Positions 1-8,362 of a stretch of DNA of 64,000 bases are shown in pieces. The position numbers and the translations under genes were made by a program. Within the stretch, counting starts at the first letter, position 1. The number at the start of each line of letters is the position of its first letter. The notes beneath the pieces are model-generated. The model was not told the origin of the DNA and did no database searches. It was given only the letters and a program-made list of their open reading frames with translations. Source of the stretch: Streptomyces sp. NBC_01460 (GTDB taxonomy: Bacteria > Actinomycetota > Actinomycetes > Streptomycetales > Streptomycetaceae); the NCBI RefSeq assembly GCF_036227405.1, contig NZ_CP109473.1:1302001-1366000 (forward strand). The letters are read 5' to 3'.

Positions 1-54
1 GGGGTGGGGTGCCGGGCGGGCGCCCCACCCCACCCGTCGTCCGCGGGCCGCAGG

Positions 55-201
55 TCACATGAGCCCCGCCTGGGTGACGAACATGGCGAGGACGACGACG
101 AGCGTCCAGCCCAGGATGTGCTCCAGGACCTTGGGCCCGTCCTCGGGCCCACCGGTGCGGGCGCGGGTGTGTGTCCGGTTCTCGGCAGTGGTCGCGGTCA
201 T
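55..201 (-). CDS. small single-pass membrane protein (SCO1431-like)
   Basis: A 48-residue protein. A hydrophilic N-terminus rich in Thr and Arg is followed by one membrane segment at about residues 28-46 (ILGWTLVVVLAMFVTQAG). The start at 201 gives an ATG with a weak GAGA-type ribosome site. The longer open frame reaching 771 is antisense to the secreted esterase and is not believed. From memory, Streptomyces genomes carry a conserved small protein of this kind (SCO1431 family) near the chitinase/riboflavin region. No function is known. Seen: composition and membrane segment. Inferred: family membership. Confidence 0.7.
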   Translation of the reverse strand: MTATTAENRTHTRARTGGPEDGPKVLEHILGWTLVVVLAMFVTQAGLM

Positions 202-484
202 GGCATCTCGCTCGGTCGGTCGGCAGTGGGTCCCCCGTGACCCGACCACAGTGCCAGCGGGCACGGGCGGTGCGGTAGAGATCCGGCTCACAGCGGCCGG
301 CGGGCCCCGCCCCGCTCCACCGGCCCACAGCCCCGCTCCCGCAGGGGATCTGCGGGAGCGGGGACACCCCTCGCGGACGGACCGGATGTGGTCCATGCCA
401 TACCTGGCTGCCTCCTGCCGGCGCCCCCGGCACCGGTCATCCTGCCGATGCCCTGCCGGGGGCGCGGACCCCACCCTTCGGGGC

Positions 485-1522
485 ATGGACTCCCCAGGCG
501 CGGCGGGCGCGGAATCCCGCTTCCTACGGCACAGGCTCAAGGCCCTGTCGGTGACGGTCGTCGCGGTGACGGCCGCGGCGGTGCTCACCGCCGTCCCGGC
601 ACGGGCGGACACAGGCTTCCACGAGGTGTCCGGCTTCGGCAGCAACCCCGGCAACCTGAAGATGTTCGCGTACGTCCCCGAGAGCGCGCGGTCCGGCGCC
701 CCGGTCGTGGTCCTCTTCCACGGGTGCGGCGGCTCGGCCCAGGACCTGGACGTCGACACCGGGTGGCGCAAGTACGCCGACGCCTACGGCTTCACCCTCG
801 TCCTCCCCGAGCAGAAGGACGAGAACGTCGGCTCGGGCGGCATCGTGCCGCACAGGTGCTTCAGCGCGTGGAACCCCGCCGACCGCACCCACGACGGCCA
901 GGGCGAGGCGCGCTCGGTGGTCCAGATGGTCGACCACATGAAGGCGAACCACGCCGCCGACGCCGACCGTGTCTTCGCCGCCGGCTACTCCGGCGGGGGC
1001 GCGGCGACCAACGTGATGCTGGCGGCCCACCCCGAGGTGTTCGAGGCGGGCGCCGTCTTCTTCGGCATGGCGTACGGGTGCGCCGACAACGAGCAGGACT
1101 ACTTCCGGACGGGTTCCCTCGCCCCGTGCCCCGGCCGGTACAACCTCATCTCCCCTCGGGAGTGGGGCGACAGGATCCGCGGCGCCCACCCCGGGTACGC
1201 GGGCGGGCGGCCGCGTGTGCAGATCTGGCACGGCGGCTCCGATCCGCTGATCAACAAGAAGTCCCTGGAGAAGCAACGCGACGGCTGGACCGATGTGTTC
1301 GGCATCCCGCAGACGCCGTCGTCCACCTCACGCCCCGCCTCCGGGGTCACGAAGCAGGTGTACGGCGGCGGGCAGGTCGAGACGTACCTGATCGACGCGA
1401 TGGGCCATGAGGCGCCGGTCGACCCCGGTGAGGGCATCGACCGGTGCGGCACCGCCGGCCGGGGACACGACTCGCTCTGCGGTCCGTACTACGCGGCACG
1501 ATTCTTCGGGCTGGGAGGCTGA
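485..1522 (+). CDS. secreted PHB depolymerase-family esterase
   Basis: A 345-residue alpha/beta hydrolase of the poly(3-hydroxybutyrate) depolymerase/feruloyl esterase (CE1-like) type. Residues 1-41 form a Sec signal: basic RFLRHRLK, hydrophobic core, then AVPARA-D. The oxyanion segment VVVLFHGCGG is at about 75-83. The nucleophile elbow GYSGG (Ser169), an acid in WHGGSDPL (Asp253) and a His in DAMGHEAP (His308) complete a Ser-Asp-His triad. Several Cys residues suggest disulfides in the exported enzyme. The ATG at 485 is chosen because the frame upstream (open from 59) has no coding character and the signal peptide begins here. The natural substrate (polyester, acetyl-xylan or feruloyl ester) cannot be read from sequence. 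Confidence 0.82.
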   Translation: MDSPGAAGAESRFLRHRLKALSVTVVAVTAAAVLTAVPARADTGFHEVSGFGSNPGNLKMFAYVPESARSGAPVVVLFHGCGGSAQDLDVDTGWRKYADAYGFTLVLPEQKDENVGSGGIVPHRCFSAWNPADRTHDGQGEARSVVQMVDHMKANHAADADRVFAAGYSGGGAATNVMLAAHPEVFEAGAVFFGMAYGCADNEQDYFRTGSLAPCPGRYNLISPREWGDRIRGAHPGYAGGRPRVQIWHGGSDPLINKKSLEKQRDGWTDVFGIPQTPSSTSRPASGVTKQVYGGGQVETYLIDAMGHEAPVDPGEGIDRCGTAGRGHDSLCGPYYAARFFGLGG

Positions 1523-1549
1523 CGCCCCCCTCCACCACCGACACCGCTC

Positions 1550-1600
1550 CTGACCGGTCACGGCGCGACCCCTCCGGCCCCGGAGGGCGTGGCCGGTCAG
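1550..1600. terminator. bidirectional hairpin between convergent genes
   Basis: An inner perfect hairpin, CCCTCCGG / CCGGAGGG (1570-1577 and 1580-1587), is nested inside outer arms CTGACCGG (1550-1557) and CCGGTCAG (1593-1600). It lies between the esterase stop and the stop of the convergent PHP gene, whose last codon it overlaps. There is no U-tract, as is usual in Streptomyces. Confidence 0.5.
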
Positions 1601-2889
1601 CCCTGGAGCCACCAGGGGCTGCTGTACGCCACCCCCCAGTCGTTGCACACGTGCCCCGCCGGTCCGGGCGAGCCGTTGGCCCGGGCCGGGTCGGAGACGC
1701 GCAGGACGACCCAATTGCCGTCGGCGGTGTCCAGCGGCACGGTGAACTCGGTGATCCGGCCGGCCGTCGTCGTGACGACGTCGACGACCTCGGGCGCGGC
1801 GGTGCCCGGCCGCAGCACCTGGATGTCCAGGGGCCTGCCGGCCCACTCGGCGCCCCGGTCCAGGTCGACCCGGAAACGTACGTCCCCTGAGGTGAGGGGC
1901 AGTTGCCCACCCATCCGGACACCGGCGGCCGTCGCGTCCAGGCGCAGACCGGAGACACGCGTGGCGAAGAAGCGCCGCGCACGCATCGCTTCGAGGACAC
2001 CCGCCCTGGTGTTCTCGGTGACCCACAGGCCGCTGCGGCCCTTGCCCTCGGGGTAGCCCCAGTCGGTGCCGTGCTCGTCGGTCACACCGGTCAGACCGGT
2101 GCGCCAGCCGGCGTTCAGGCAGGCCACCAACGGCGAGCTCCTGCCCGAGGACCAGCCCTCGAAGAGGTAGTCGTCGGTCCGGTTGAACATCTCCAGGCTG
2201 ACCATGCGGTCGTGCGCGGCCGCGTGGTGGCTGAACTCGTCGAACCGCAGCACCTCCCGCCCGGGGTGGTTGAAGCCGGCCACCGCGTCCTTGTCGTCCA
2301 GCCAGTCGAAGAACGCCCGCATGCCCGGAGCCAGCGACATGTCGACATAGGAGTCGGAGAACCAGACATTGGCGTGGCCGAGCAGCGCGTGCGTCCATTC
2401 GAAGCCGCGGATCGCGGTGTAGACACCGGGAATGTCGGCCGCGTCGGCCAGTTGCGCCGTGCGCCTCCACTCGGAGGAGCTGAGACCCCCGATGGTGAAC
2501 ACTCCGCTGTGGTCGGTGAGGGCGGCCACGTCGAGTCCGGCGCCACGCATCGAGGCGAAGGCGAGTGCGGGGTCCCCGTCGCCGTCGGACATGGCCGTGT
2601 GGTTATGCAGGTCCGCGTGGACGAGGGTCGTCCCCCGCGTGATCAGCGAGGCACGGGACGCCCCGCCCGCGGCCAGGGCCCGAGACCCACCGGCAGCCGC
2701 CGTGGCGGTGGTGGCGGCCCGGGCGGTCCCGGGAGCCGCCGCCAGGAAGAGCATCCCGCCCGCGGCGGCGCCGAGCAGGGCCCGGCGGCCCGTCCCCGCC
2801 GCCTGCGCGCGAGGGCCGTGCCCGTCGGCGCGGTCATGTCCGTGGGTGTGGTCGTGTCCGTGCGTGTGGTCGTGTCCCTGGTCTCCCAT
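1597..2889 (-). CDS. CehA/McbA-type PHP-domain metallohydrolase, Tat-exported
   Basis: A 430-residue protein. The first 25 residues are unusually His/Asp-rich (HDHTHGHDHTHGHDR), followed by a twin-arginine leader (GRRALLG, hydrophobic stretch, GTARA) at about 34-58. The PHP metal-binding start HADLHNHTAMSDGDG is at about 91-105, with TDHS near 125-128. This matches the CehA/McbA subfamily of trinuclear or dinuclear metal phosphodiesterase/hydrolases. The C-terminal third looks like a beta-rich accessory domain. The ATG at 2889 is preferred to the upstream ATG at 2919, which lacks a Shine-Dalgarno site and would put ten extra residues before the His run. Substrate unknown. The His-rich head may load or scavenge metal before export (inference). 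Confidence 0.75.
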   Translation of the reverse strand: MGDQGHDHTHGHDHTHGHDRADGHGPRAQAAGTGRRALLGAAAGGMLFLAAAPGTARAATTATAAAGGSRALAAGGASRASLITRGTTLVHADLHNHTAMSDGDGDPALAFASMRGAGLDVAALTDHSGVFTIGGLSSSEWRRTAQLADAADIPGVYTAIRGFEWTHALLGHANVWFSDSYVDMSLAPGMRAFFDWLDDKDAVAGFNHPGREVLRFDEFSHHAAAHDRMVSLEMFNRTDDYLFEGWSSGRSSPLVACLNAGWRTGLTGVTDEHGTDWGYPEGKGRSGLWVTENTRAGVLEAMRARRFFATRVSGLRLDATAAGVRMGGQLPLTSGDVRFRVDLDRGAEWAGRPLDIQVLRPGTAAPEVVDVVTTTAGRITEFTVPLDTADGNWVVLRVSDPARANGSPGPAGHVCNDWGVAYSSPWWLQG

Positions 2890-3079
2890 GGCGCAATCCC
2901 ATCCGATTGGCAGGAACATGGCAACATGAGGTGACCGACCGGCAGGTGAACGTTGTGTGAGCGGCCCCGTTCACAGGCGCGCGTACGTGCCCCGGCGGGT
3001 CGCCCGGACGTCCGCCGACCCGGGCGGCGGTCCGCACCGGGGCGAGCGGGGAGAGGAGCCGGGCGAGCCGGGCCGCACC

Positions 3080-3148
3080 GGGACGGTCGACGAGGTCGCC
3101 CCGCTGGTCGTCTTCCTGCTGTCGGACGAGTCGTCCTGGCTGGAGGGC
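3080..3148 (+). pseudogene. remnant of a short-chain dehydrogenase C-terminus
   Basis: Within the gap between 2890 and 3265, one plus frame reads GTVDEVAPLVVFLLSDESSW over about 23 codons. That is the hallmark penultimate segment of SDR enzymes (usually followed by xxTGxxxxVDGG). Nothing SDR-like precedes it, and the conserved glycine-rich ending is missing. It is a decayed fragment. The rest of this gap holds no other gene that I can support. Confidence 0.6.
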
Positions 3149-3265
3149 AGGGGCGGAGGGCCCGGCGTGCCCCGGACAGAAATGGCGGGAGGACGGCGCC
3201 TTACGGCTTCCCCCGCGTGGGCATGATGCGGGCCGGGGACGGCACCGACGCACCGGGGGGCGGAC

Positions 3266-3856
3266 ATGTTCGACGGTCTGAGGAACAATCGCGCGCTGAG
3301 AAGGATCACGGACGCATGGTTCTGGGAGGACGTGTACGACGCGGTGTCCGATCTCGTCCGGTCCCGCTCGGTGTGGGTGTTCGTGGGCAACGCGGGGACC
3401 TTCGCCTGCGCCCTCGCCGCGTTGCTGTACTTCTGGTCGCGCCCGCTCTCGTTCGCGGGCTGCGCCGTCGTCCAGCTCGTCTGTCTCCTCTGCCAGGCGG
3501 TGGCCCTGATCCCGGTCGTGTGGCCGGCACCGGCGGCGACTCCGCGGGACGTCGCCGGCCTCTCCGACCTCCACCAGGGAATGACGGTCGCCACCGTCTG
3601 CGGCTCATGGATCTTCGGTGTGTTGCCGGGGGCAGGTCTGCTCACCTTCCTGGACGTGGACCCGGACGGCCCGCGGTGGGCTGCCGTGTTCCTCTCGGGG
3701 ACGGCGCTGATGATGGCCTGCGTGGCGGGCCTGATCACCGCGACGGCCGTCTCCGGCACGGTGGTGGCACGACGCCGCGCGGCGGCCGGGCCTCCGGACG
3801 TGTCCGACTGGGGGGACAGCGCCGATGCGGACTCGGGCGGCTCCGACGGGGACTGA
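3266..3856 (+). CDS. four-helix membrane protein, unknown function
   Basis: A 196-residue protein I do not recognise. A short basic N-terminus with an amphipathic WFWEDVYDAVSDLV stretch precedes four likely membrane segments, at about 37-57, 62-84, 107-128 and 136-162. A Gly/Asp/Ser-rich acidic tail ends GGSDGD. The ATG at 3266 has a G-rich ribosome site (GGGGGG, 6 nt upstream). It sits alone between a gene remnant and the AlkD-like gene. Topology is visible; function is not. Confidence 0.7.
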   Translation: MFDGLRNNRALRRITDAWFWEDVYDAVSDLVRSRSVWVFVGNAGTFACALAALLYFWSRPLSFAGCAVVQLVCLLCQAVALIPVVWPAPAATPRDVAGLSDLHQGMTVATVCGSWIFGVLPGAGLLTFLDVDPDGPRWAAVFLSGTALMMACVAGLITATAVSGTVVARRRAAAGPPDVSDWGDSADADSGGSDGD

Positions 3857-3940
3857 ACGCCACCGCCGGGTCCGGCACCCAGCCGTCGTGGCGGCTCCGC
3901 CCTTAAGCTGCTTCCTCCAGATGGGAGACAGGAGGCCGGT

Positions 3941-4612
3941 GTGGCCGGGACGACGGTGGCCGAGGTGATGGCCGAGCTGGCCGGGCTCGAGGACCCGAAG
4001 GCACGCGCGGTGAACGAGCGGCACGGGGACGATCACGGCGTGAACCTCGGCGCGCTGCGGGCGCTCGCGAAGCGGCTGAGGACGCAGCAGGAACTCGCGT
4101 GCCGGCTGTGGGAGTCGGAGGACACCGCGGCGAGGCTGCTGGCGCTCCTGATCTGCCGTCCGAAGGCGTTCGGCCGTGACGAGCTGGACGCCATGGTGCG
4201 CGACGCCCGCACCCCCAAGGTGCACGACTGGCTCGTGAACTACGTGGTGAAGAAGAACCCGCACGCCGACGAGCTGCGCACAGCCTGGTCCGCCGATCCG
4301 GACCCGGTGGTCGCGAGCGCCGGCTGGGCCCTGACCACCGATCGCGTGGCGAAGAGGCCCGACGGGCTCGACCTCGGCGGCCTGCTCGACGTCATCGAGG
4401 CGGAGATGAAGGACGCCCCGGACCGCCTGCAATGGGCCATGAACCACTGCCTGGCCCGGATCGGGATCGCGCACGCCGCCCACCGCACGCGCGCGATCGG
4501 CATCGGCGAGCGCCTGGAAGTGCTCAAGGACTATCCGACGCCCCCGGGCTGCACCTCCCCGTACGCGCCCGCCTGGATCGGCGAGATGGTGCGCCGGGAG
4601 CAGGCCGGGTAG
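3941..4612 (+). CDS. AlkD-like DNA alkylation repair protein
   Basis: A 223-residue all-helical protein of the AlkC/AlkD (ALK, HEAT-like repeat) family, which flips out or captures N-alkylated purines. Evidence is overall length, the helical repeat pattern and segments such as LGALRALAKRL, LLALLICRPKAFG and WLVNYVVKKNPHADELRTAW. The GTG start at 3941 is supported by a good ribosome site (GGAGG, 5 nt spacer). I could not place every catalytic Trp/Asp/Arg of Bacillus AlkD with certainty, so activity could be reduced or directed at another adduct. It stands as a single gene with a terminator-like hairpin after it. Confidence 0.75.
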   Translation: MAGTTVAEVMAELAGLEDPKARAVNERHGDDHGVNLGALRALAKRLRTQQELACRLWESEDTAARLLALLICRPKAFGRDELDAMVRDARTPKVHDWLVNYVVKKNPHADELRTAWSADPDPVVASAGWALTTDRVAKRPDGLDLGGLLDVIEAEMKDAPDRLQWAMNHCLARIGIAHAAHRTRAIGIGERLEVLKDYPTPPGCTSPYAPAWIGEMVRREQAG

Positions 4613-4634
4613 CCCGGGGCCTCCGCGCCCCGGG
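4613..4634. terminator. hairpin between convergent genes
   Basis: CCCGGGGC (4613-4620) pairs perfectly with GCCCCGGG (4627-4634) across a 6-nt loop, immediately after the AlkD-like stop codon and before the stop of the convergent NCS1 permease gene. Confidence 0.5.
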
Positions 4635-4649
4635 TGTCCCCGGCCGGTG

Positions 4650-6059
4650 TCAGGACGTGTTCCGCGGGGCGACCAGGGCGTACCGCGTCTCCTCCGGGAC
4701 GTGCGAGGTGTCGCGTCGGGCCAGTAGCCAGTACAGGGCCGCGGGCACCGCCAGGCCGACGATCCAGGAGATGTCCGCGCCGCCCAGCGGCTCCACCATC
4801 GGGCCCGTGAAGAAGTGTGTCGCGAGGAACGGGAGCTGGGCCAGGACGCCCACCCCGTAGACGGTGAGGGCGTCGCCCCGCCAGGCGCCGTAGCGGCCCC
4901 CGGGGTCGGAGAGTGCCGGTATGTCGTACCGCTCCCGCGAGATCAGGTAGTAGTCGACCAGGTTGATCGCCGACCACGGGGTGAAGAACGTCAGCAGGAA
5001 CAGCAGGAAGTCCTTGAAGGTCGTCAGGAAGCTGTCCTTGCCCAGCAGCGCCACCGCCGTGCCCGCCGCCATGATCAGGGCGATGTACGCGGTCCTGCCG
5101 CGCGGCGAGAGCGTCGCCCGGCCGCGGAACCCGCTGATGCCGGTCACCATCGACATGAAACCGCCGTAGGTGTTGAGCACGTTGATGGTCAGCTTGCCCA
5201 GCGCGATCACGAAGTAGAGGAACGAGGCGATCAGGCCCGTGCCGCCCAGGCCGACCACGTAGCCGACCTGGTCGGCGAGGAACGCCTCGCCCGCGGACGC
5301 CGCCACGAGCACCCCGAACGTCATCGACCACTGCGAGCCGAGCGCCGAGCCCGACAGGGTCCACCAGAACGTGGCCCGTTTCGACGTCGTACGCGGCAGA
5401 TAGCGCGAGTAGTCCGCGACGTAGGGCCCGAAGGCGAGCTGCCAGGACGCCGAGAGCGACACCGCGAGCAGGAACATCGGCAGGTCGAAGTGCGCGTCGC
5501 CGAGGAGGGCCGGGAGGTCCACCCGGTCCAGGAGCCGGACGCCGAGGTAGAGGAAGGCGACGGCGCAGATGACGCTCGCCACGCGGCCCAGGGCGTGGAT
5601 CACGCGGTAGCCGGCCGTCGCCACCACCGCGGTGACCACGGCGAAGACCACGATGCCGGTGGTGTCGCTCGTGTGCGTGAGCTTCGCCGTGGCCTGTCCC
5701 GCGAGGACGCTGCCGCTGGCGAAGAAGCCGACGTACATGAGGATGACCAGGAGCAGCGGCACGGCCGCGCCGCGTACGCCGAACTGGGCGCGGGACTGGA
5801 TCATCTGGGGCAGGCCGAGCTTCGGTCCCTGCGCCGAGTGCAGGGCCATCACCGCGCCGCCCAGCAGGTTGCCGAGCAGCAGACCGGCCGCCGACCACAC
5901 CACGTCGCCGCCGAAGACGACGGCGAGCGCGCCGGTGACGACCGCGGTGATCTGCAGGTTGGCGCCGAGCCAGAGGGTGAACTGGCTGAACGCGGTGCCG
6001 TGCCGTTCGCCGTCGGGGACGACGTCGATGGAGCGCCGCTCCACGAGAGTGTCTGCCAT
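4650..6059 (-). CDS. NCS1-family purine/cytosine-type permease
   Basis: A 469-residue protein with about twelve membrane segments and NCS1 (Fur/CodB-type) features. The N-terminal WLGANLQITAVVTGA segment matches the substrate-binding first helix, and PQMIQSRAQFGVRGA is the conserved loop after helix 2. Such carriers import nucleobases, hydantoins, allantoin or thiamin precursors with Na+ or H+. It is the last gene of the minus-strand operon that starts with the quaternary-amine ABC ATPase at 9402, 30 bp after the binding-protein gene, so its substrate probably belongs to the same pathway. The NCS1 substrate cannot be assigned from sequence. An imidazole compound would fit the neighbouring lyase (inference). 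Confidence 0.85.
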   Translation of the reverse strand: MADTLVERRSIDVVPDGERHGTAFSQFTLWLGANLQITAVVTGALAVVFGGDVVWSAAGLLLGNLLGGAVMALHSAQGPKLGLPQMIQSRAQFGVRGAAVPLLLVILMYVGFFASGSVLAGQATAKLTHTSDTTGIVVFAVVTAVVATAGYRVIHALGRVASVICAVAFLYLGVRLLDRVDLPALLGDAHFDLPMFLLAVSLSASWQLAFGPYVADYSRYLPRTTSKRATFWWTLSGSALGSQWSMTFGVLVAASAGEAFLADQVGYVVGLGGTGLIASFLYFVIALGKLTINVLNTYGGFMSMVTGISGFRGRATLSPRGRTAYIALIMAAGTAVALLGKDSFLTTFKDFLLFLLTFFTPWSAINLVDYYLISRERYDIPALSDPGGRYGAWRGDALTVYGVGVLAQLPFLATHFFTGPMVEPLGGADISWIVGLAVPAALYWLLARRDTSHVPEETRYALVAPRNTS

Positions 6060-6089
6060 GATCCGGTGAGCTCCCTGCTGCTGGGTGGG

Positions 6090-7025
6090 CTACTTCGTGC
6101 TGATCCCGTGCCGTGCGGCCCAGTCGTGCGCGACGTCCTCCGGGTCCTTCTTGTCCTTGTCCACCAGGCGGTTGAGCTCGGTGAGGTCCTCGGTCGTCAG
6201 CGCGTTGCCGAGGCGGGCGAGCGCGGCCCGCACCGTCGAGTCGGCCTTGCGGTCGGCGACGAGCGGGACGACCCGCTGGCCGGGGACGAGGTTCTTGGGG
6301 TCGGTGAGCACGACCCACTTCTCGGCGGCGATGTCGGTGTCGGTGGTGAAGAGGTTCGCGACGTCGACGTCCCCCTTCCGCAGGGCGCCCTTGACCAGGG
6401 GCCCCGAGGAGTCGAGGGACTTGAACTCCTTGAACTCCACGCCGTAGACGTCCTTCAGGCCGACCGCTCCCACCGTGCGCTTCTTGACCTCGGGGGCGGC
6501 TCCGATGACGAGTTTCCCGTTGTGCTTCGCGAGGTCCGCGAGGGACTTCAGGCCGTAGGTCGCGGCGGTCTCCCGGGTGACGACGAAGGCGTCGGAGTCC
6601 TCCGCCCTGCCGTAGGGGAGGATCTGCAGGCCTCGCGGGAGTGCCATGGCGAGGGCGTTCTGCATCTCGCCCTCCTCGGTCGCCTCGGCCTCGGGGTCCA
6701 GGTAGTGGAGCAGCGCGCCCTGGTACTCGGGCAGGAGGTCGATGTCGCCGCCCTTCAGGGCGGGGATGAGGATCTCGCGCGTGCCGAGGTTGGGGCGGAC
6801 GGTGGCCTTCACACCGGCTGCTTCGAGCGCGGCGGCGTAGAGGTGTCCGAGGACCTGGTTCTCGGTGAAGTTGGCGGTGCCGATGGTGACGCCGCCCTTG
6901 CTGGAGCCTCCGCCCCCGCCGCCGGACCCCTGCCCGTCGAGCGAGGTGATGCCGCTGCCGCAGGAGGCGAGCGCGGGGACGGTGGCGGCGGCGAAGAGCC
7001 CGCCGAGGAGGTTTCTGCGGTTCAT
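6090..7025 (-). CDS. quaternary-amine (glycine-betaine-type) ABC binding lipoprotein
   Basis: A 311-residue lipoprotein. The signal ends in the lipobox LASC (about residues 18-21), followed by a Gly/Ser linker. The mature part is an OpuCC/ProX/OsmF-type type-II binding domain, with signatures IGTANFTENQVLGHLYAAAL, PNLGTREI and GGDIDLLPEYQGALLHY. It should present a betaine-like ligand to the two permeases encoded just upstream. The start ATG overlaps the preceding permease stop (ATGA at 7022-7025). Ligands of this family include glycine betaine, choline, carnitine and, in some bacteria, ergothioneine; the ligand here is not determinable by eye. Confidence 0.88.
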   Translation of the reverse strand: MNRRNLLGGLFAAATVPALASCGSGITSLDGQGSGGGGGGSSKGGVTIGTANFTENQVLGHLYAAALEAAGVKATVRPNLGTREILIPALKGGDIDLLPEYQGALLHYLDPEAEATEEGEMQNALAMALPRGLQILPYGRAEDSDAFVVTRETAATYGLKSLADLAKHNGKLVIGAAPEVKKRTVGAVGLKDVYGVEFKEFKSLDSSGPLVKGALRKGDVDVANLFTTDTDIAAEKWVVLTDPKNLVPGQRVVPLVADRKADSTVRAALARLGNALTTEDLTELNRLVDKDKKDPEDVAHDWAARHGISTK

Positions 7026-7708
7026 CGTGCTGGCTCCTGGGCAGTCGTGGCGGGGCGGTGGCGGAAGAGGGCGCGCTGGAGTGCGGAGAGCGCGAGATCG
7101 AGGACGACGGCGACGACCGCCACGAGCACGGCGCCGCCGAGCACCTGGACGAGGTCGCGCTGGGCCAGGCCGTCGAAGACGTAGCGGCCGAGCCCGCCGA
7201 AGGAGACGTACGCGGCGATGGTGGCCGTGGCGACGACCTGGATGAGCGCGAGCCTGAGCCCGGTCATGATCAGGGGGAGCGCCAGGGGCAGTTCGACCTG
7301 GAGGAGGACCTGGTGGGGGCGCATCCCCTGGCCGCGTGCCGCGTCCCGCACCTCGGGGTCGACGGCGGTCATCCCGGCGTAGGTGTTGGTGACGATGGAG
7401 GGGACGGCGAGTGCCACCAGCGCGATGTAGACGGGCCACATCGACAGTCCGCTGGCGAGGAAGACCAGCACGACGAGCCCGACCGTGGGGAGCGCCCGGC
7501 CGAAGCTCGCGAGGTTGATGGCGAGGAAGGCACCGCGCCCGGTGTGCCCGATGAGCAGGCCGACCGGCAGCGCGAGGGCGGCGGCGACGAGCGTGGCGAG
7601 CAGCGAGTACTGGAGGTGCTCGGCGAGGCGGTGCCCGATGCCGTCGGGCCCGGTCCACTGTTCGGCGCTGACCAGCCAGGCACCGAGATCCTTGAAGAGT
7701 TCGTACAC
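7022..7708 (-). CDS. quaternary-amine ABC transporter permease
   Basis: A 228-residue inner-membrane permease with about six membrane segments and the BPD-transport-1 EAA loop (DAARGQGMRPHQVLLQVELP at about 137-156), which contacts the ATPase. It is OpuCB/OpuCD-like. The start is GTG at 7708, three bases after the stop of the other permease at 7712. It overlaps the lipoprotein start by 4 bp. Two different permeases plus one ATPase and one lipoprotein make a complete heteromeric importer. Confidence 0.9.
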   Translation of the reverse strand: MYELFKDLGAWLVSAEQWTGPDGIGHRLAEHLQYSLLATLVAAALALPVGLLIGHTGRGAFLAINLASFGRALPTVGLVVLVFLASGLSMWPVYIALVALAVPSIVTNTYAGMTAVDPEVRDAARGQGMRPHQVLLQVELPLALPLIMTGLRLALIQVVATATIAAYVSFGGLGRYVFDGLAQRDLVQVLGGAVLVAVVAVVLDLALSALQRALFRHRPATTAQEPAR

Positions 7709-7711
7709 GGT

Positions 7712-8362
7712 TCAGGCCCCCTGCTTCTGACGGCGCGTCCAGGGAGTCAGGACGTACTGGAGGGTGACGAGCGCCGCGTCCGCGACGAGGGCGAGGAGCA
7801 GGGTGAGGACGACGCCGACGATGACGGGGGTGGGGAAGTTGCGCTGGAAGCCGTCCGTGAACAGCTGCCCGAGTCCGCCGTCCCCGATGTACGTGGCCAC
7901 GGAGACGAGGGAGATGGCCATCACCGTCGCGATCCGCACGCCCGCCATGATCACGGGGAGGGCCAGCGGCAGTTCGACGGTGAGCAGGGTGCGCAGCGGC
8001 CGGGCGCCCATGGCCTTCGCTGCCTCCTTCGTCCGTGCGGGCACGGAGTCCAGGCCCTCGACGGTGTTCCTCAGGAGCACGACGAGGGTGTAGATCGTCA
8101 GGCCGATGACGGTGGTGGTGCGGGTGAGCCCGCTGACCGGCAGGAGGAGCACGAAGACGGCGATGGACGGGATGGTGAAGAGGACGTTCGACAGGCCGAG
8201 GAGGAATCCGCGCAGCGGGCGCACCCGGTGCGCGACCACGGCCAGGGGGAGCGAGACGGCCAGGCCGAGGAGTACGGCGGTGAGGGCGGCCTGGAGGTGC
8301 GAGAGGGTCAGGGTGGTGAGATCGCCGGTGTGGTCGGATATCCACGACCAGTCGACGGTCAC
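7712..8362 (-). CDS. quaternary-amine ABC transporter permease
   Basis: A 216-residue OpuCB-like permease with about six membrane segments and the EAA loop (EAAKAMGARPLRTLLTVELP). The GTG start at 8362 overlaps the ATPase stop (GTGA at 8359-8362), which fixes the start; the much longer open frame upstream is the antisense/other-frame shadow of the ATPase. It pairs with the permease at 7022-7708. Confidence 0.9.
   Translation of the reverse strand: MTVDWSWISDHTGDLTTLTLSHLQAALTAVLLGLAVSLPLAVVAHRVRPLRGFLLGLSNVLFTIPSIAVFVLLLPVSGLTRTTTVIGLTIYTLVVLLRNTVEGLDSVPARTKEAAKAMGARPLRTLLTVELPLALPVIMAGVRIATVMAISLVSVATYIGDGGLGQLFTDGFQRNFPTPVIVGVVLTLLLALVADAALVTLQYVLTPWTRRQKQGA

Noticed and set aside
55..771. 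238-residue minus-strand frame across the esterase promoter and 5' end
   Set aside because: Only its last 48 codons look like protein. The rest is antisense to the esterase, a common artefact of very GC-rich codons.
3266..3856. Integral part of a transporter
   Set aside because: Four helices only, no transporter motif and no partner genes, so it is left as unknown.
4815..7184. 789-residue plus-strand frame opposite the permease and lipoprotein genes
   Set aside because: Its composition (Arg/Gly/Glu/His-rich, no domains) is typical of antisense frames; the minus strand has recognised families throughout.
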